Shown piece by piece: positions 25,966-37,784 of a DNA stretch of 64,000 bases. How positions within the stretch are numbered: the stretch's first letter is position 1; each line of letters starts with the position of its first letter. The DNA comes from Homarus americanus (lineage: Eukaryota > Arthropoda > Malacostraca > Decapoda > Nephropidae), in assembly GCF_018991925.1 (NCBI RefSeq), contig NW_024735516.1:1601092-1665091 (forward strand), written 5' to 3'. The translations under genes and the position numbers were made by a program. The notes beneath the pieces were generated by a model. That model was given only the letters and a program-made list of their open reading frames with translations. It had not been told where the DNA came from and searched no databases.

Positions 25966-26445
25966 ACCACCACAGACAACAACAACAACTCTAGTGCATA
26001 AATTGTAGCAATCAGACGGGTAACATACTGTTTAATTAGACTAATTAGTCTAATTACTCTATTATTTCTATACGGATATAATAAAATAATTCACTTATTA
26101 GTTTTAGTTCTTTTGCAGTAAATTAAACTCCATTGCCAACATACAGTCACACCCAGCAGGGCAGTTAAGTAAAATATCAGAAATTGTTGGCGACCATTTT
26201 GGATAATGGCTACAATGACCGTCAGCAGTTAAATCTGCGGTGGCACCCTATCCAGATATGTTCACTATATAGACGTCAACATGTGTGCCAAATATGGTGC
26301 TTTTATAACAAAATGCGAAATTGGTTAAAATTGTGAGGTTATGCCGCCCGACTAAAAATACTCTCCTATTTTACTCTCTAGAACCTTTGATATTATTGCA
26401 TCTTAGACCAACTTATATGACTAGATGAGTAAAGATATAACTGTA
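25966..26445. other. Anonymous AT-rich sequence
   Basis: Begins with CAACAACAACAAC. Small TTAGACTAATTAGTCTAA palindrome at 26036-26053. No gene recognised. Confidence 0.45.
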
Positions 26446-26760
26446 TTTTGCTGATTCCTCCATGCTGCCTTTCCTTTACATCCTCTCCTCCATTCAGCTG
26501 GTATCTAACCTGCCATAAAACACACAGTAAACAGCCTCCTGCAGTATGGAACTTCAATACGCCCAGCTGTCTTCATCATCTCCACAATCATTTTATCCTC
26601 ATCCAGTTGCCTTTGTACCCCTCCATACGCTTGAGGTGTTATCTTTATTTACCTTGTTCATTCCTTCACTCATCTTCCATCTGTCCTTGTGGGTTCAGCA
26701 CCTACAGTATATTCCCTCCTCCTCCTCCTCCTCCTCACTGCCATCCTTGAGACCCCGTAT
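26446..26760. other. Pyrimidine-rich sequence with (TCC)n
   Basis: A short (CTC)n lies at about 26712-26736. Frames here are low-complexity and not supported as genes. Confidence 0.5.
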
Positions 26761-26762
26761 AT

Positions 26763-27480
26763 CTACATTGTATATTTACTTTCTTTATCCCGGTCTCTTG
26801 CCAGGTTGAAGCTCATTTTCCTGCCTCCATCTGCCCCAGTCTTTCCATAAAGTTCTCTCTGTTTCTCAACTCTTGCCTTACTTACTGCCTTCTTTGTTGT
26901 ATTATTTATATCCCTGTATTTTCGCCTCAGTAACCTTGCTTCTTCCTTCCTTCTTTTATCCATTTTCTTTCGAACTTCTTTTTTCTATCTTACCACGAGT
27001 TCTGCTTTCTTAATGTACCACCAGTGTTATTTCCTTCCCCTTTTGCTTGGGTTTTCCAGATATTCGACAGTATAGCATCTCCTCGGCTGTGTTTACAAAT
27101 ATTCTCTCTCTCTCTCTCCATAATTGGCTTCTACTTTCCACCTCAAACAGAGCAGCATATGCTAAAGGTGCACTGCGCTCCTTGTTATATATATATAATC
27201 CCACACACTCCACCGTTGGCTACTATTAATTAACAATCAACAGATCAATCTTTAGTCCTTTTATTACCACTTATTTAGGTCACCTTTGTTCCTGATTTTT
27301 GATAAAGTAGTTTACCGCCATCGAGCCGCTCCTGCCCTCTACCGTGTCCAGTGCCTCAACTCTAATTGCTCTTTGACTCTTCCTCTCCAATCTGTCTGAT
27401 CCCCACTTGGACATTCCAATCTCCTGCCGTTATCAACACGGTGTCCAGGTCTATCCACACGACGAGGTCCTTCACTTTAT
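26763..27480 (-). pseudogene. Decayed LINE ORF2: end of endonuclease and linker before RT
   Basis: The minus strand from about 27450 reads ITAGDWNVQVGIRQIGEEES, like the GDFNxxVG catalytic block of AP-type LINE endonucleases. It then decays, and from about 27130 to 27010 reads NTAEEMLYCRISGKPKQKGK. In other LINEs that block is followed by a tryptophan-rich WWWNxEVQ motif, here broken. From about 26960 comes KEEARLLRRKYRDINNTTKK and then SKARVEKQRELYGK, followed by LARDRDKESKYT, the basic linker leading to RT. The RT is absent. Stops and frame changes make it dead. It probably comes from an RTE- or CR1-like crustacean LINE. Confidence 0.6.
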
Positions 27481-28110
27481 CTCGAAATGGTTCTTTTTAC
27501 TTCTGTGGTCTTCCAACCTGTGTGCGGTGCGTACTCCGATCTCTCTCTCTTTCTCTCTCACACACACACACCAAAATTCCTTCCCTCCTCTCTCTCCACT
27601 TTGATTACTTCACTTATCTCCTCTTTTAACATTATTCCTCCACCATTTATTCTCCCATTCTGTATCCCTCCCTCAGCTCGACTGCTTTTTCTCCTCCAGA
27701 TTTTTCCTCTTTCACTACCACCAAAATAATTCAGCCAATATATCATCTTTATTCTTTCATTAACTCCATACCTTTACACATATTCTAAGAGTTGATGATC
27801 TGTTACGCAATGATTCTATTATTTACTAAAACTATATGAATACATTAATTAGCGAAAGCAAAACAACTCCCCCCCCCAAAAAAAAAGGTACAATAATTAT
27901 TAATGAGACCATGGAAGTGTTAAGCTTAATTTCACACTTGGTTAAATTTTAGGTGCTTAATCAGTCTCCAATAAATCAGTGCACTGTATCTGTTTGAAGC
28001 GTCAGGTACCAGTTGATAATCCGGTATTCTTGTCAAGTAGTTCAATGGAGTAATAATATCTTCCCTGCAGTAAAACCGTATGATTGAATATGTGCATTAT
28101 AACAATACTA
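27481..28110. other. Anonymous sequence, pyrimidine-rich to 27720
   Basis: (CT)n followed by (CA)n at about 27538-27570, and a C9A10 run at about 27870-27890. No gene. Confidence 0.5.
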
Positions 28111-28115
28111 ATATG

Positions 28116-28224
<109 letters not shown>

Positions 28225-28261
28225 ATATAAAAACTGTGATTTAGAGCAAAATTGGATGTCT

Positions 28262-28455
28262 ATATTATAAGACTATCTTTCCCTATATAGCCCCTCCCCC
28301 TTATAAGACCCTCGCTCCTAATAACTCCCTTCACCCTTATAAGACCATCTCTCCCAGTAACTTCCGTCCCCTTCCCCATTATAAGACCGCAGCTCCCAAT
28401 AACCCCCTCCCCCCTCCCCCTTATAAGACCATCGCCCCTTACCAATCACCCCCCA
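28262..28455. repeat. About 38-bp minisatellite, TTATAAGACCATCGCTCCCA core
   Basis: Five diverged units, each TTATAAGACC followed by a CTCCCAATAACCCCCTCCCC-like part. Confidence 0.85.
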
Positions 28456-30290
28456 TCCTCATTCTGGACGAAGCCTTCGGTTTACTGTATAAATCCAGAT
28501 TTTTATTAGTCAACACTTAAGTCAGCTTTAAAATGTCTATTGAAATTCTGAAATCGTTCATGATCCTCTAACTTAAGTCATTGTTAGCGTTACTTTATCT
28601 CTCAAAGGTGACCCGTTGGAAGATGTGCCTGCCTGCCTACCTGGGTAAGATGCTCCTTAGGTTGTTCTCACTACTTATTAGATAACATTTCCTCCTGTAC
28701 ACTACCTCTTCCTTAAAGATCATAATATCAACCTGTAAACCATTTCTCCTTAACTCCTTGTGGCGTCCTTATAGTGAAGGGGTTAGTGGATATAATTTAT
28801 TAGTAGACCTTATTTCAGCCTGTAAACCACTTCTCACTTTATTTGATTGACAGGTTCTCCCACACTGCATTAACGCGAGGAACATGAAACTGAAATTCCA
28901 AGTTAGTTTAAGAACCGCCACGAATATTGGATTAATGGTGTAAAAGGTGAGGTTAAGAAGTGACAAGACAAACACAGATGAAGACGTAGACTGACACTGG
29001 TGATTAACATGAAAGGTTTCTTAAGATAACTATGAAGACATGTTCCTTTTAGTGTCAAGTTTTCTTTAAGAGACTAAGGTGAAAAGTGGTGTTTCATTTC
29101 TTGTGTACTGATTTGATATAAAGTATTTTTTTTTCACCTGTTACAGAGCTTCGATGGCGGGATGAGATTAATGTATTTCACTTGTCGACCAATGACAAAT
29201 AAAATTATGGAAAGCCTTGTTAAACCTGTAATCTTGACCTATATATAATTCTAGGTTTTACATCTGTTTGTTTTTCATAATTTCAATTGGTTTATAATCG
29301 TAAGTATAATACAAAGAGCACCTGTAACATCTTAGAGGATATATGAGAGCATATCAACACTCAAGTCAGAGATATTTTAAAACAATTATTTAGTCCTACG
29401 TCCAGTAAAAAGTGATAAGGACAACAGAATTTTCAACAGAATTTTCAGTCATAACCAAATATTTGTTTACTGAAATAAGGATAAGAATATAAATGTATCG
29501 TATAGAAAGGTGAAACTACACAACCAATCCCTTCATCCTTTGACACCTCTCGTTGTTTACATATTAAATTTACAAAAGTTTTAATAACTTTTATGCAATG
29601 AATTTATTATATATCGTTTATTGTTAGAGTTTTATTCAGTTTTGGGCAGTTTTTTTTATCAGTAAATGATGGGAGCGGCTAGATAAAACGTGGTGACCCG
29701 CAGCGATCTTCCCATCATCCGTAGTGAGCACAGTGTAAACAATCCAAGGATGGCTTAGCACCGCAGGAGGATGTCGTTACATATAATGAGGGACTGAGTG
29801 CAGAAACTATTATGACGCCAGGCATATCCTTGTCTTTCAGCGAACTAGCCGCTGCAGCACAGCTTAGGGAAGCAGTTATGACTATCATAAAGTCAAGTGA
29901 GATAGACTCATTCAATTAGCAGTATACAGTATAATGACAGTAAATTAACTTGACTGGGGTATTGCCTAACTTCACAAAAAAATCGTAAGAAAATAACTGT
30001 TATGGTTTTACAAAGCTGAACACCTTGCACACTAGTAACGTATTAGCAGGTGAATGAACGTTGCTGAAGGATATATATTGCTAATTTTCTTTAACTTTTT
30101 TGCATCGTCTATATGAGAGTTAAATGAGTAAATGAGAGAAACTGTTGAGAGCAGAGCATCATCGTTAAGCGAACAAAATGTCATCATAAGCCGCCAGTGC
30201 CAGCGGTTCTGACCTACCACACAGATTGTAAACACGGGTTGTGACATCATTATGTGAACACGTGAGGCAATATAGATTACCTCCCACTCT
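28456..30290. other. Anonymous AT-rich sequence
   Basis: 1.8 kb with no coding frame above 70 codons that resembles a protein family, and no transposon ends recognised. Confidence 0.45.
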
Positions 30291-30530
30291 GTAGACCACA
30301 ACAGCCCTCGAGGCCCTTCCCCTTTATTGATCACCCCTCTCCCCTCAAAGACCATATTCCTCCCTACGTAGATAAACCACTCCCCCCTCCCCTCACAGTC
30401 CATACCCACTTCTCATAGACCAACATCCCCCTATCCATGTAGACAACCTTTCTACCTCATCTTATGGACCATTTACGATCACTCTGTCCCAATGAACCCC
30501 CTCCTCATCCCTCACTCCCTTCCCCTACCA
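30291..30530. repeat. C-rich degenerate repeat
   Basis: Irregular units of CCCCTCCCCTCACAGTCCAT and GTAGACCAACATCCCCC, similar in style to the 28.3-kb array. Confidence 0.55.
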
Positions 30531-30754
30531 ATTAATTTACAAGAACAAAGGATCTAATGTTACCATCACCACAATCCATAACGAGTTAATGAGGTAGAGA
30601 AATTTGTCATGACAACATATCCCTTCCAGCCTTACTCTCTCGTCTTCTTCGACTCCCTCTTACCAGCCTCCTCCACTTCCCTTCTCTTCTAGTCCACTCT
30701 TCTTGTTTCTAACCTCTACCTCTGTCTTTCTCCTCTATCAATCTATGTTACTCG

Positions 30755-30939
30755 TCTCTACCCTTACCTCCCCCCATTTCCCAGCCTCCCTCCCGCATCT
30801 CCGTTCCCCGGCCCTCATACCGGACGATTTGCCAGGGGAAAGGATCTCGTGTCGCCGGCATCATCACCACCCGGATCCAGCAGGTCGCCCCAGTGGCATC
30901 ATTCCCCCGTCGCAGCGCCGCGGGTTAAAGTGGTAGTAG
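30755..30939 (+). other. GC-rich open stretch, possible exon
   Basis: Downstream of a long pyrimidine tract ending TTTCCCAG (about 30784) the sequence becomes GC-rich and stays open to a stop at about 30936. It encodes LPHLRSPALIPDDLPGER and then SCRRHHHHPDPAGRPSGI. The polypyrimidine-AG look fits a splice acceptor. No family is recognised and no partner exon is evident, so this is only a candidate. Confidence 0.2.
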
Positions 30940-30999
30940 TGCTTTGTGCCCGCCAACACCACTGGACGCTGACAAGATTTTTTCTGTAGGAAGATCTAA

Positions 31000-31245
31000 G
31001 TTGAGGAGCCAGAAGTGAGGGAGCCACCAGGTGAGCAACCACTTGGAGAGGAAACGTCATTGAGGGAGGCACCTACTAAGGAGTCATATGTAGAGTCACC
31101 AGGTAAGGAGCTATCTAATAAGGAGCCACCTGATAAAAAGCGACCAGGATCCATTCAGTGAAGAGCCACCAAGAGAAGAGCTTGAGATAGAGAAGTTGCC
31201 ACGTGAGAAACCAACACTTAGAGAGCCGCCACGTGATGAACCATC
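31000..31245. repeat. Diverged left part of the 30-bp Pro/Glu array
   Basis: Units of GAGCCACCAGGTGAGC type, strongly diverged. The plus frame reads Pro/Glu-rich 10-residue periods (VEEPEVREPPGEQPLGEE), with one frame change near 31157. Confidence 0.7.
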
Positions 31246-31545
31246 AAGTAAGGAGCCACCACGTGAGGGACTAACAAGTAAGGAGCCACCACGTGAGGGA
31301 CGAACAAGTAAGGAGCCACCACGTGAGGGACTAACACGTAAGGAGCCACCACGTGAGGGACGAACAACTAAGGAGCCACCACGTGAGGGACGAACAAGTA
31401 AGGAGCCACCACGTGAGGGACTAACAAGTAAGGAGCCATCGCGTGAGGGACTAACACGTAAGGAGCCACCACGTGAGGGACCAACAAGTAAGGAGCCACC
31501 ACGTGAGGGACCAACAAGTAAGGAGCCACCACGTGAGGGGGACAG
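31246..31545. repeat. 30-bp minisatellite, AAGGAGCCACCACGTGAGGG core, about 10 units
   Basis: Ten near-identical 30-bp units. The plus strand is open from about 31158 to 31573 and would encode KEPPREGLTS/R decapeptides. Degenerate units continue to about 31700. Because 30 is a multiple of 3 the minus strand is also open, so an open frame alone is weak evidence for coding. Confidence 0.97.
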
Positions 31546-32175
31546 ACAAGTAGGGCCACCACGTGGGGACTAACTAAGTGAGGCCACCACGTGAGGACTA
31601 ACACGTGAGGAGCCACCGCGTGAGGTTCTTTTACGTAAGGGCCACCACGTGTGGGACCATCAAGTGGGGAACATGACGTGAGGACCTTGGAGAGTCACAA
31701 GCTGAGTAAGTTTCAGAAGAGTGCCACCCTGGTGAGGGCAGTAGCAGAAGGGGACAATACATCAGGTAGAAGGCGGTGATGAAAAGTAGCCACTGGTGAG
31801 CGGTCAGCTGGTTAGAGTACTGAAAGTTTAAATATGGCTTTATCTGTTCATGAAACTAGCGAATCTATTCATATTAACCCAAATAAAACGGGAACTGACA
31901 GAGCAAAGGAGAATTTTTAGAATAAGGGGGCCAGAATTTAACATATATATCGTGTGGTGTCCCAGGGGGGATTACCAAATATTTTCTTGGGAAAGCGAAA
32001 AATGTTCCTATGGACCTGGATCCTTTATGGACAGTGAAATCGCTTTTGCTAGTAAGGGAGCAGCGTTACCCTCGACCCACTTCACTTACAACAGTAAAGT
32101 GAGGTATACATTCAGCACAGCGCAGGCAAACATATTATCACACATTAAAACTAATTATGATAAAAATTCTTAACA
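31546..32175. other. Sequence between two related 30-bp arrays
   Basis: Diverged units to about 31700, then unique sequence. A plus-strand frame at 31850-32173 (about 107 codons) has non-repetitive composition but no recognised domain, and it starts without a convincing context. Confidence 0.45.
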
Positions 32176-32214
32176 TTAATATAATAATAATAATAATGAT
32201 AGCCGTAATAATGG

Positions 32215-32485
32215 TGATGAACCACTAGGTGGGGAGCCACCAGGTAATGAACCACTAGGTGGGGAGCCACCAGGTAATGAACCACTAGGTGGGGAGCCAC
32301 CAGGTGATGAACCACTAGGTGGGGAGCCACCAGGTAATGAACCACTTGGTGGGGAGCCACCAGGTGATGAACCACTAGGTGGGGAGCCACCAGGTAATGA
32401 ACCACTAGGTGGGGAGCCACCAGGTGATGAACCACTGGGTGGGGAGCCACCAGGTGATGAACTACTAGGTGGAGAGCCACCTAGT
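32215..32485. repeat. 30-bp minisatellite, GGGGAGCCACCAGGT core, about 9 units
   Basis: Nine units of GATGAACCACTAGGT plus GGGGAGCCACCAGGT. The plus strand is open through the array and beyond to about 32540, reading GDEPLGGEPPGNEPLGGEPP. It shares GGAGCCACCA[C/G]GTGA with the array 700 bp upstream, so the two are probably derived from one ancestral repeat. Confidence 0.97.
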
Positions 32486-32699
32486 TCAATAGTAACCGTA
32501 TTTACCAAAGTCAACTTATTCTTCAGTCCACTACTACGATAATATGACAATAACTCACTCTTGCACAGCGACTAGCACCTTGGAATATTATACACTGTTT
32601 AAAATTCTCATATGGGTGAAGTACTGTGTTCTTTTACCAAGGCCTGATAAGCGGGTACCATAGGCATGACTGCCCGTTGGGGACAGTGTGGATACAGCA

Positions 32700-32850
32700 T
32701 GGCCGGTGCTGCTTTCGACCGCATTCACTTCCCCAAGTTGTAAACTTAGGTACCTATTTAGAGCTGGATGAATTGGGAATGCCCTGGACTCAACCACCAC
32801 CACTTGAACAGGAGGAGAGCTCTGTGTCCACTCGACCGCTGCTCTATACT
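32700..32850 (+). repeat. Dispersed repeat, GGTACC-AGCTGG type, copy 2
   Basis: Similar in order to 23390-23510: GGTACCTATTTAGAGCTGGA, a short spacer, then TCCACTCGACCGCTGC. Also present is TAGGCATGACTGCCCGTTGG upstream at about 32662. Confidence 0.4.
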
Positions 32851-33640
32851 TAGATAATATCCTTATATAATAAAGGAGGGCAAAAACTGTGGGGAAAGTT
32901 AGTACTGAAGGGCAAACAGAATACCTGACGATCCTTGATGAGGTTGAGAAAGTTACCTGTTACCTGGCAGACATAATAAAGTTTGGGAGGAGTGTTAGTC
33001 ACCTGCGTGAGTTATCTGATTATTAACACATTGAGTACTATGACGTAACCCCTTGAGTACGATGAATTAACACCTTGGGGAACATGTCATTATACTCATG
33101 AGCATAAGTATAAAACAATGTACTCACAGGGTTAATAAAAGTTATCTCTTAGGTGAGACGAAGAAAGCTATCAGATAAATTGTATGTTCTTGTTCAGGAT
33201 GAGAGAGAGAGAGAGAGTTACCTGTCGTGGGCGTGATAAATGACGTCGTCTCTAGGATGGGTAAAGAGGAACCAGAGAGAAAGACCAAAGAGAGAATATT
33301 CTCCCTTCAGATGGGTGACAAAACAAGTCTCACTGCCATTCACACCACCACCATCACATTCACAGTCGTTCATACCACCCACCGTTCACCTACGTTCACA
33401 TCATCACGTTCACCGTCATTCACAACTTCCTAGCCTCACTATTCATGCTTTCTGCTGCCTTTCACAGTCACGCCAGCTCGAGACCTCATTACGGCATGTG
33501 GTTGCATTTTTTCTTCTGTGACTGAAGTCATTCGTCTGTCTTCTGTCAGTGTATAAAAAAAAAAATTGCCATGCTTATCTTTGGGGTTTTTTCTTTCGTC
33601 AAAATTCATAATATACAGTAGAAGAGGAAGATAAAGAATG
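32851..33640. other. Anonymous sequence
   Basis: Two imperfect copies of TTGAGTACTATGACGTAACC-like sequence at about 33030-33080, a short (GA)n at about 33199-33218, and a CATTCACACCACC-type irregular repeat at 33330-33430. No gene. Confidence 0.5.
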
Positions 33641-34395
33641 ATACTAAAATTCCATAGGGAGAAAGAGTAAGAGAAAGAGGAGGAGAGGAAAGTAAGAGGG
33701 AAAGTGAAAGAGAAAAGGGAACAAATGAAGGGGGGATTACTTGAATTCAATAGGATCACTGAAAGAGAAGAAGGAGAAGTTGAATAGAATAAATAGGGAG
33801 GTAGGAGAGAGAAAGGGAGAGAATGGAGGGTAAAAAGGGAAAAAGAAGAAAATTAGATATACCTATACAGATAAAAAGGAAAGCGAATATTAAAAAGGGA
33901 CAGATAATAGATACATGGAGACCGAGAGAGAGACTGGCATAGAGAGAGTGATCAATAGACTTAAAAGACAGAGGTAGATAGAAATAGAGAGAGAAATAGA
34001 GTACGCCAGAGTAAGAGGTACATAGATACATTAATGAGAGAGAGAGAGAGAGACACTAGAATTCCATATCCGTAAGGGAATTTTTTTGTAAAGTTAACAC
34101 CCAGGGCATAGGTTGACTCAAAGGGGGGGGAGGGTAGGAGGGGAGGATGATTGGGAAGTGATGGGATTGGTAGGGAGGAGGAAGGGAGAGGGAGGAAGGG
34201 GAAGACAGAGGTGCTGGAATGGGAAGGGGTGGGAATAGTGGAAAGTTGGGCAGTGGTAGTGGACAAGGGAGTATGAAAGGGATAAAAGAGCCATGGGAGT
34301 GGAGTAGGGAATTGATGGAAGGATGAAGAAACGGAGGGGGTGAGGAGGTGGGGGTGAGGAGGTGGGGGTGAGGAGGTGGGGGTGAGGAGAGTGTG
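33641..34395. repeat. Purine-rich tract ending in a 15-bp GGTGGGGGTGAGGAG repeat
   Basis: G/A-rich on the plus strand, with short GAGAGAGA runs. 34337-34390 is 3.5 units of a 15-bp repeat. Minus-strand frames are low-complexity. Confidence 0.75.
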
Positions 34396-34983
34396 TTTCT
34401 GTGCTTGGACAATCACTCCACCAAAGAGAACTTGTAGGAGAAAATATAGAATTTATCTAAAACAATTATTATTTAGAGAATGCTGACGTAAGAGTCAACA
34501 GGCTGAGCAGGTATTTTTTTTCCAATTACTGTACTTGGGAGTTTATAAAAAATGCAATCACCCAAAACTTTGGTTCAACATTCAAATTACATGAGATGGC
34601 GTTATAGGTATTGGTTAAAGCGAGATGAGTGATAGAAAAAAAAAGGTGGGAAAGTTAAGGAGGGAGTGTGTGGAACTGTGTTGGCAGGACTCTTGTGTTC
34701 GCATCATAATTTAGAGATTTAAAGGAGATAGAGCAGACACGAGAAGCATGCATAGGTACAATATACTTAGAGAGGACGGGTGATATTCAGTACAAGAGAA
34801 AATATCACAAAGATGGAAGTAAATGAAGAACTAAGTCAGGAGATACAGAATTATAAGAACTATATTTCCCTATATATTTAAGGGAATTAGTCTTTTGGGC
34901 ATATTAGGTCATGTATGTTGAAGGATATTAACTGTATAATCAGCTCTACAGAATACCTCATGGGCAGGAAAAAATGGATGTTT

Positions 34984-34985
<2 letters not shown>
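34396..34985. other. Anonymous sequence
   Basis: No gene or element recognised. Confidence 0.45.

Positions 34986-35041
<56 letters not shown>
34986..35041. repeat. (GA)n microsatellite
   Basis: About 28 GA units, followed by a short (AT)n at 35069-35082. Confidence 0.97.
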
Positions 35042-35044
<3 letters not shown>

Positions 35045-35219
35045 CATACACTTACCAGGCAAGGCTGATATATATATATATATTCAGATGGAAGTAACTT
35101 TTATATAATAATTAAAGGTTTGTGCGAGTGAATGATAAGGAATGAATAGAAGAGTGAATGATGGGTGTATGATGCTACTCTAGTTACTTAATATTTTCTT
35201 TACAAAACAATGCGTGAAA

Positions 35220-35900
35220 CAGAAGTTAGAATGAATGAAACAGAGTGGAACTGTCAATCATATGTAGACGATTTGTACTGTTAGGCGAGTCTGGGGGAGA
35301 TTTGGGGAGATTGTTGATATAATTTTATGGCGTTAGAAGGAAGTATTGGAAAAAGGAAAGTTATGGTGTTAGTAAAGCGAAGACAGTCTCAGTGTAATGT
35401 CAGTATGAATGGACAGGTGATGGTAATGGGAATCCAGAGATGAACAGTGTAGTGATGCAAGAAAAACGACCAAATGGAGCCTTTGGAACATTAATTAAAG
35501 GGAAGGGTGTGCAGGAAGACCCGTTTGATGGGGTGATTGTTCGAACTCTTCACTACATGGATGTGAAAGTGAGCCATCCAGACCTGTGAATAATCAAGAC
35601 TAAGAAGAGTAAAGAAGGATGATCATTAACACGTAAGAAGTGAAATCGTGAGAAGAGTTCATGGTTTCACAAAGTCTCTTGAGAGTTTATTGGACGAAAG
35701 TGTATAAAGTTATTAATTGCATAGGAAGCACTTGGCAGGTACGAGAGTGATAAGAAAAATTTATGACGAAAGCATGAAAGTGAAAGGAAGGCCGAGAATT
35801 AGAATGACAAGATAAATTAGTGAATTAGTGAAGGTCTGGAGGGATCACATTAGATGATACTTAAGGAGTGTGGATTATGTACTGTACAGGTGAAGACGTT
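35220..35900 (+). pseudogene. Decayed LINE reverse transcriptase, catalytic block to C-terminus
   Basis: The plus strand reads RMNETEWNCQSYVDDLYC at about 35225-35280, where YVDD is the RT catalytic box. KRKVMVLVKRRQSQCNVSMN follows at about 35355-35415, matching the usual KSKVMVL block after it. Near the end, at about 35755-35805, KIYDESMKVKGRPRIRMTR corresponds to the GRPRxRWxD motif typical of the C-terminus of one widespread crustacean LINE type. Many stops and frame changes lie between these blocks. The N-terminal RT and endonuclease are absent. Confidence 0.6.
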
Positions 35901-35954
35901 TCTTACACGACAATGTAATCTCGAGCGAATATGAATCAAATTACTGTGTATTGA

Positions 35955-36310
35955 AAAAAAATGTTCTATCATTCTGTTGAAATTATCATCCCTAATGATT
36001 TCAGTGCATCTAGTGCTGTATTCCCTGGTGTACTCACCCTTCTCGGACAAGTACAGAAGGGTTCGATAAAGAATCTTCCATTATGTATGACTCTATCCAG
36101 CTGGTTTCTGATCCAACACGAATACCTAACCGCCTTAATGATAAAATACTCGAATTATGTTCCTCACTAGTTACTACCCATCCCAACCTTTTTATTATCA
36201 CTGTGTACCGGTCACCATCTTGTTTCATTATCTTAAAACTCTTTCATTCTTCCTCAATTCCTCTCCTTCCTAGTCATGACCTGGTACTGGTGGAGATGAT
36301 AGGGACAACA
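35955..36310 (+). pseudogene. Decayed LINE endonuclease domain, C-terminal half
   Basis: From about 36098 the plus strand reads TQLVSDPTRIP-type sequence, seen here as IQLVSDPTRIPNRLNDK and then TTHPNLF. In LINE AP-endonucleases QLVxxPTRIPDRxxxxxxxLDLFLT lies between the GDFN and SDH motifs. The upstream frame VEIIIPNDFSASSAVFPG corresponds to the GDFNxHH block, with Gly changed. The expected SDH block is eroded to LPSHDLV. A frameshift separates the two parts. This is another family from the RT relic just upstream. Confidence 0.6.
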
Positions 36311-36680
36311 GAAAAGAAAGGAAATTTATTTTTAATCCTCTCAAAACCTGGAACATACACCCATCCACATCAACAAACAGTATTTCACAAATATTTACTT
36401 TGGTAAGAAACTAATTGTCTTCCTTCCTGTTCTTACGAATATACTCAGCTCCTTTACATGGGTTAACATCTCCCACCTAAGGCCAACTAAACTCAAACAA
36501 GCCAACTACAAACATTAAAAACACAAACGAAACCTTGGAACTTATGACGTATACACAACTCTCGGAACCCTGTTAGGCTTACTGTCAACAAAGCAAAAGT
36601 TTCTCTTTTCAACAACTTATCAAACTCAACCATATCCTGTGTCATCCTTACTGATTTCACAACTGCCACCATCTATAATG
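36311..36680. other. Anonymous sequence, possibly further LINE remains
   Basis: No secure motif is visible between the endonuclease relic and the CTGT repeat. Confidence 0.4.
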
Positions 36681-36688
36681 ATAAAAGG

Positions 36689-36691
36689 ACG

Positions 36692-36724
<33 letters not shown>

Positions 36725-36745
36725 GTCTGTCTGTCTGTCTGTGTG
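36689..36745. repeat. (CTGT)n microsatellite
   Basis: About 13 CTGT units with one CTAT. A short (AAT)n follows at about 36806-36822. Confidence 0.96.
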
Positions 36746-37780
36746 TGCATATCTGTATCTGTCGGTTTTCAGCCATTGCTTTCTTCTAACTTCCTTTTAC
36801 AATAAATAATAATAATAATACAAATTACGAAGGAATTGTTTTAGTTTCCAAGGAATATTTTGGAGAATTAGAAAAAAAAAGATTAATTATTATCACAGTT
36901 AAATTATAGCTTAAACTTATAAAAATTATGTTTAAATTAGGGGGGGGGGGTGTACTGGCTGTAGTGCATTGGGTGTGGAGTAGACTATAAACTAGTGGCT
37001 GCAAAGTAAGATATTGGAGAGCATGAAGAGTAGGCAGTGTCCAAATCATTTCACAAAAGTCTTGAGGCGAAAAATCATAAAGTCAAACTGATATCGAAAA
37101 TGTTAAAAAAAAAGGTTTACGCTGTGAGATAAAAAGCTTCACTAATCCTCAAAGATGAAATTGTTAAATCATACGAAAAGAACCATCTGTTGCCCATAAC
37201 AAGAAGGTGAAGGAATGAATCTTACGTTACTATCATACAGCCATTGCGGACAAGTAGTGGGCGAACATTCGTCTGGTGTAGCTTCTGTAAGTGTCTCAGT
37301 AAGAGATGGGAGATGAAATTATTATTACAATAGTTCACCAGATCAAGAAAATGGTGCTAAATGTTAGTTGTTGTTCCAAGTTTGACGCAGACAGCCAGCA
37401 GATGTCGATGACAGCAGGGTCCTGGATGATAGTATATACTGGTGCTTACCGTAAAAGTAAGCCACTGAATGCAAAACCTGTATCAGCACGAGTGATCAAT
37501 ACCACTGTAACCTTTCCTCCAACCCTACACTGATGCGCTTATGGAAACTACACTGGTTGAGCGTAAGTCCACATTTTTCCCGGTAGTGTTGCTGTCTGTT
37601 GGTAAGGGAAGGATTGCTCTATATCTCCTCTTCAAATGTTACGTATGTTAAACACCTGTCCCTCACGTATGGGTGGGGTGGGGTGGGTGGGGGTGGTATC
37701 AGTTCAGTTTAAGGTCCCATGGGTCAGGATTTTTATATTTTTGTTTGAAAGACGAAGGTATTCATTTCTTATTTCTATTT
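36746..37780. other. Anonymous sequence
   Basis: Poly-G at about 36941-36950 and GGGGT repeats at about 37670-37695. A 75-codon frame at 37306-37533 has no recognised domain. Confidence 0.45.
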
Positions 37781-37784
37781 CCAT

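Noticed and set aside
31246..32485. CRISPR-like array
   Set aside because: 30-bp units are contiguous without unique spacers, and the organism is evidently eukaryotic.
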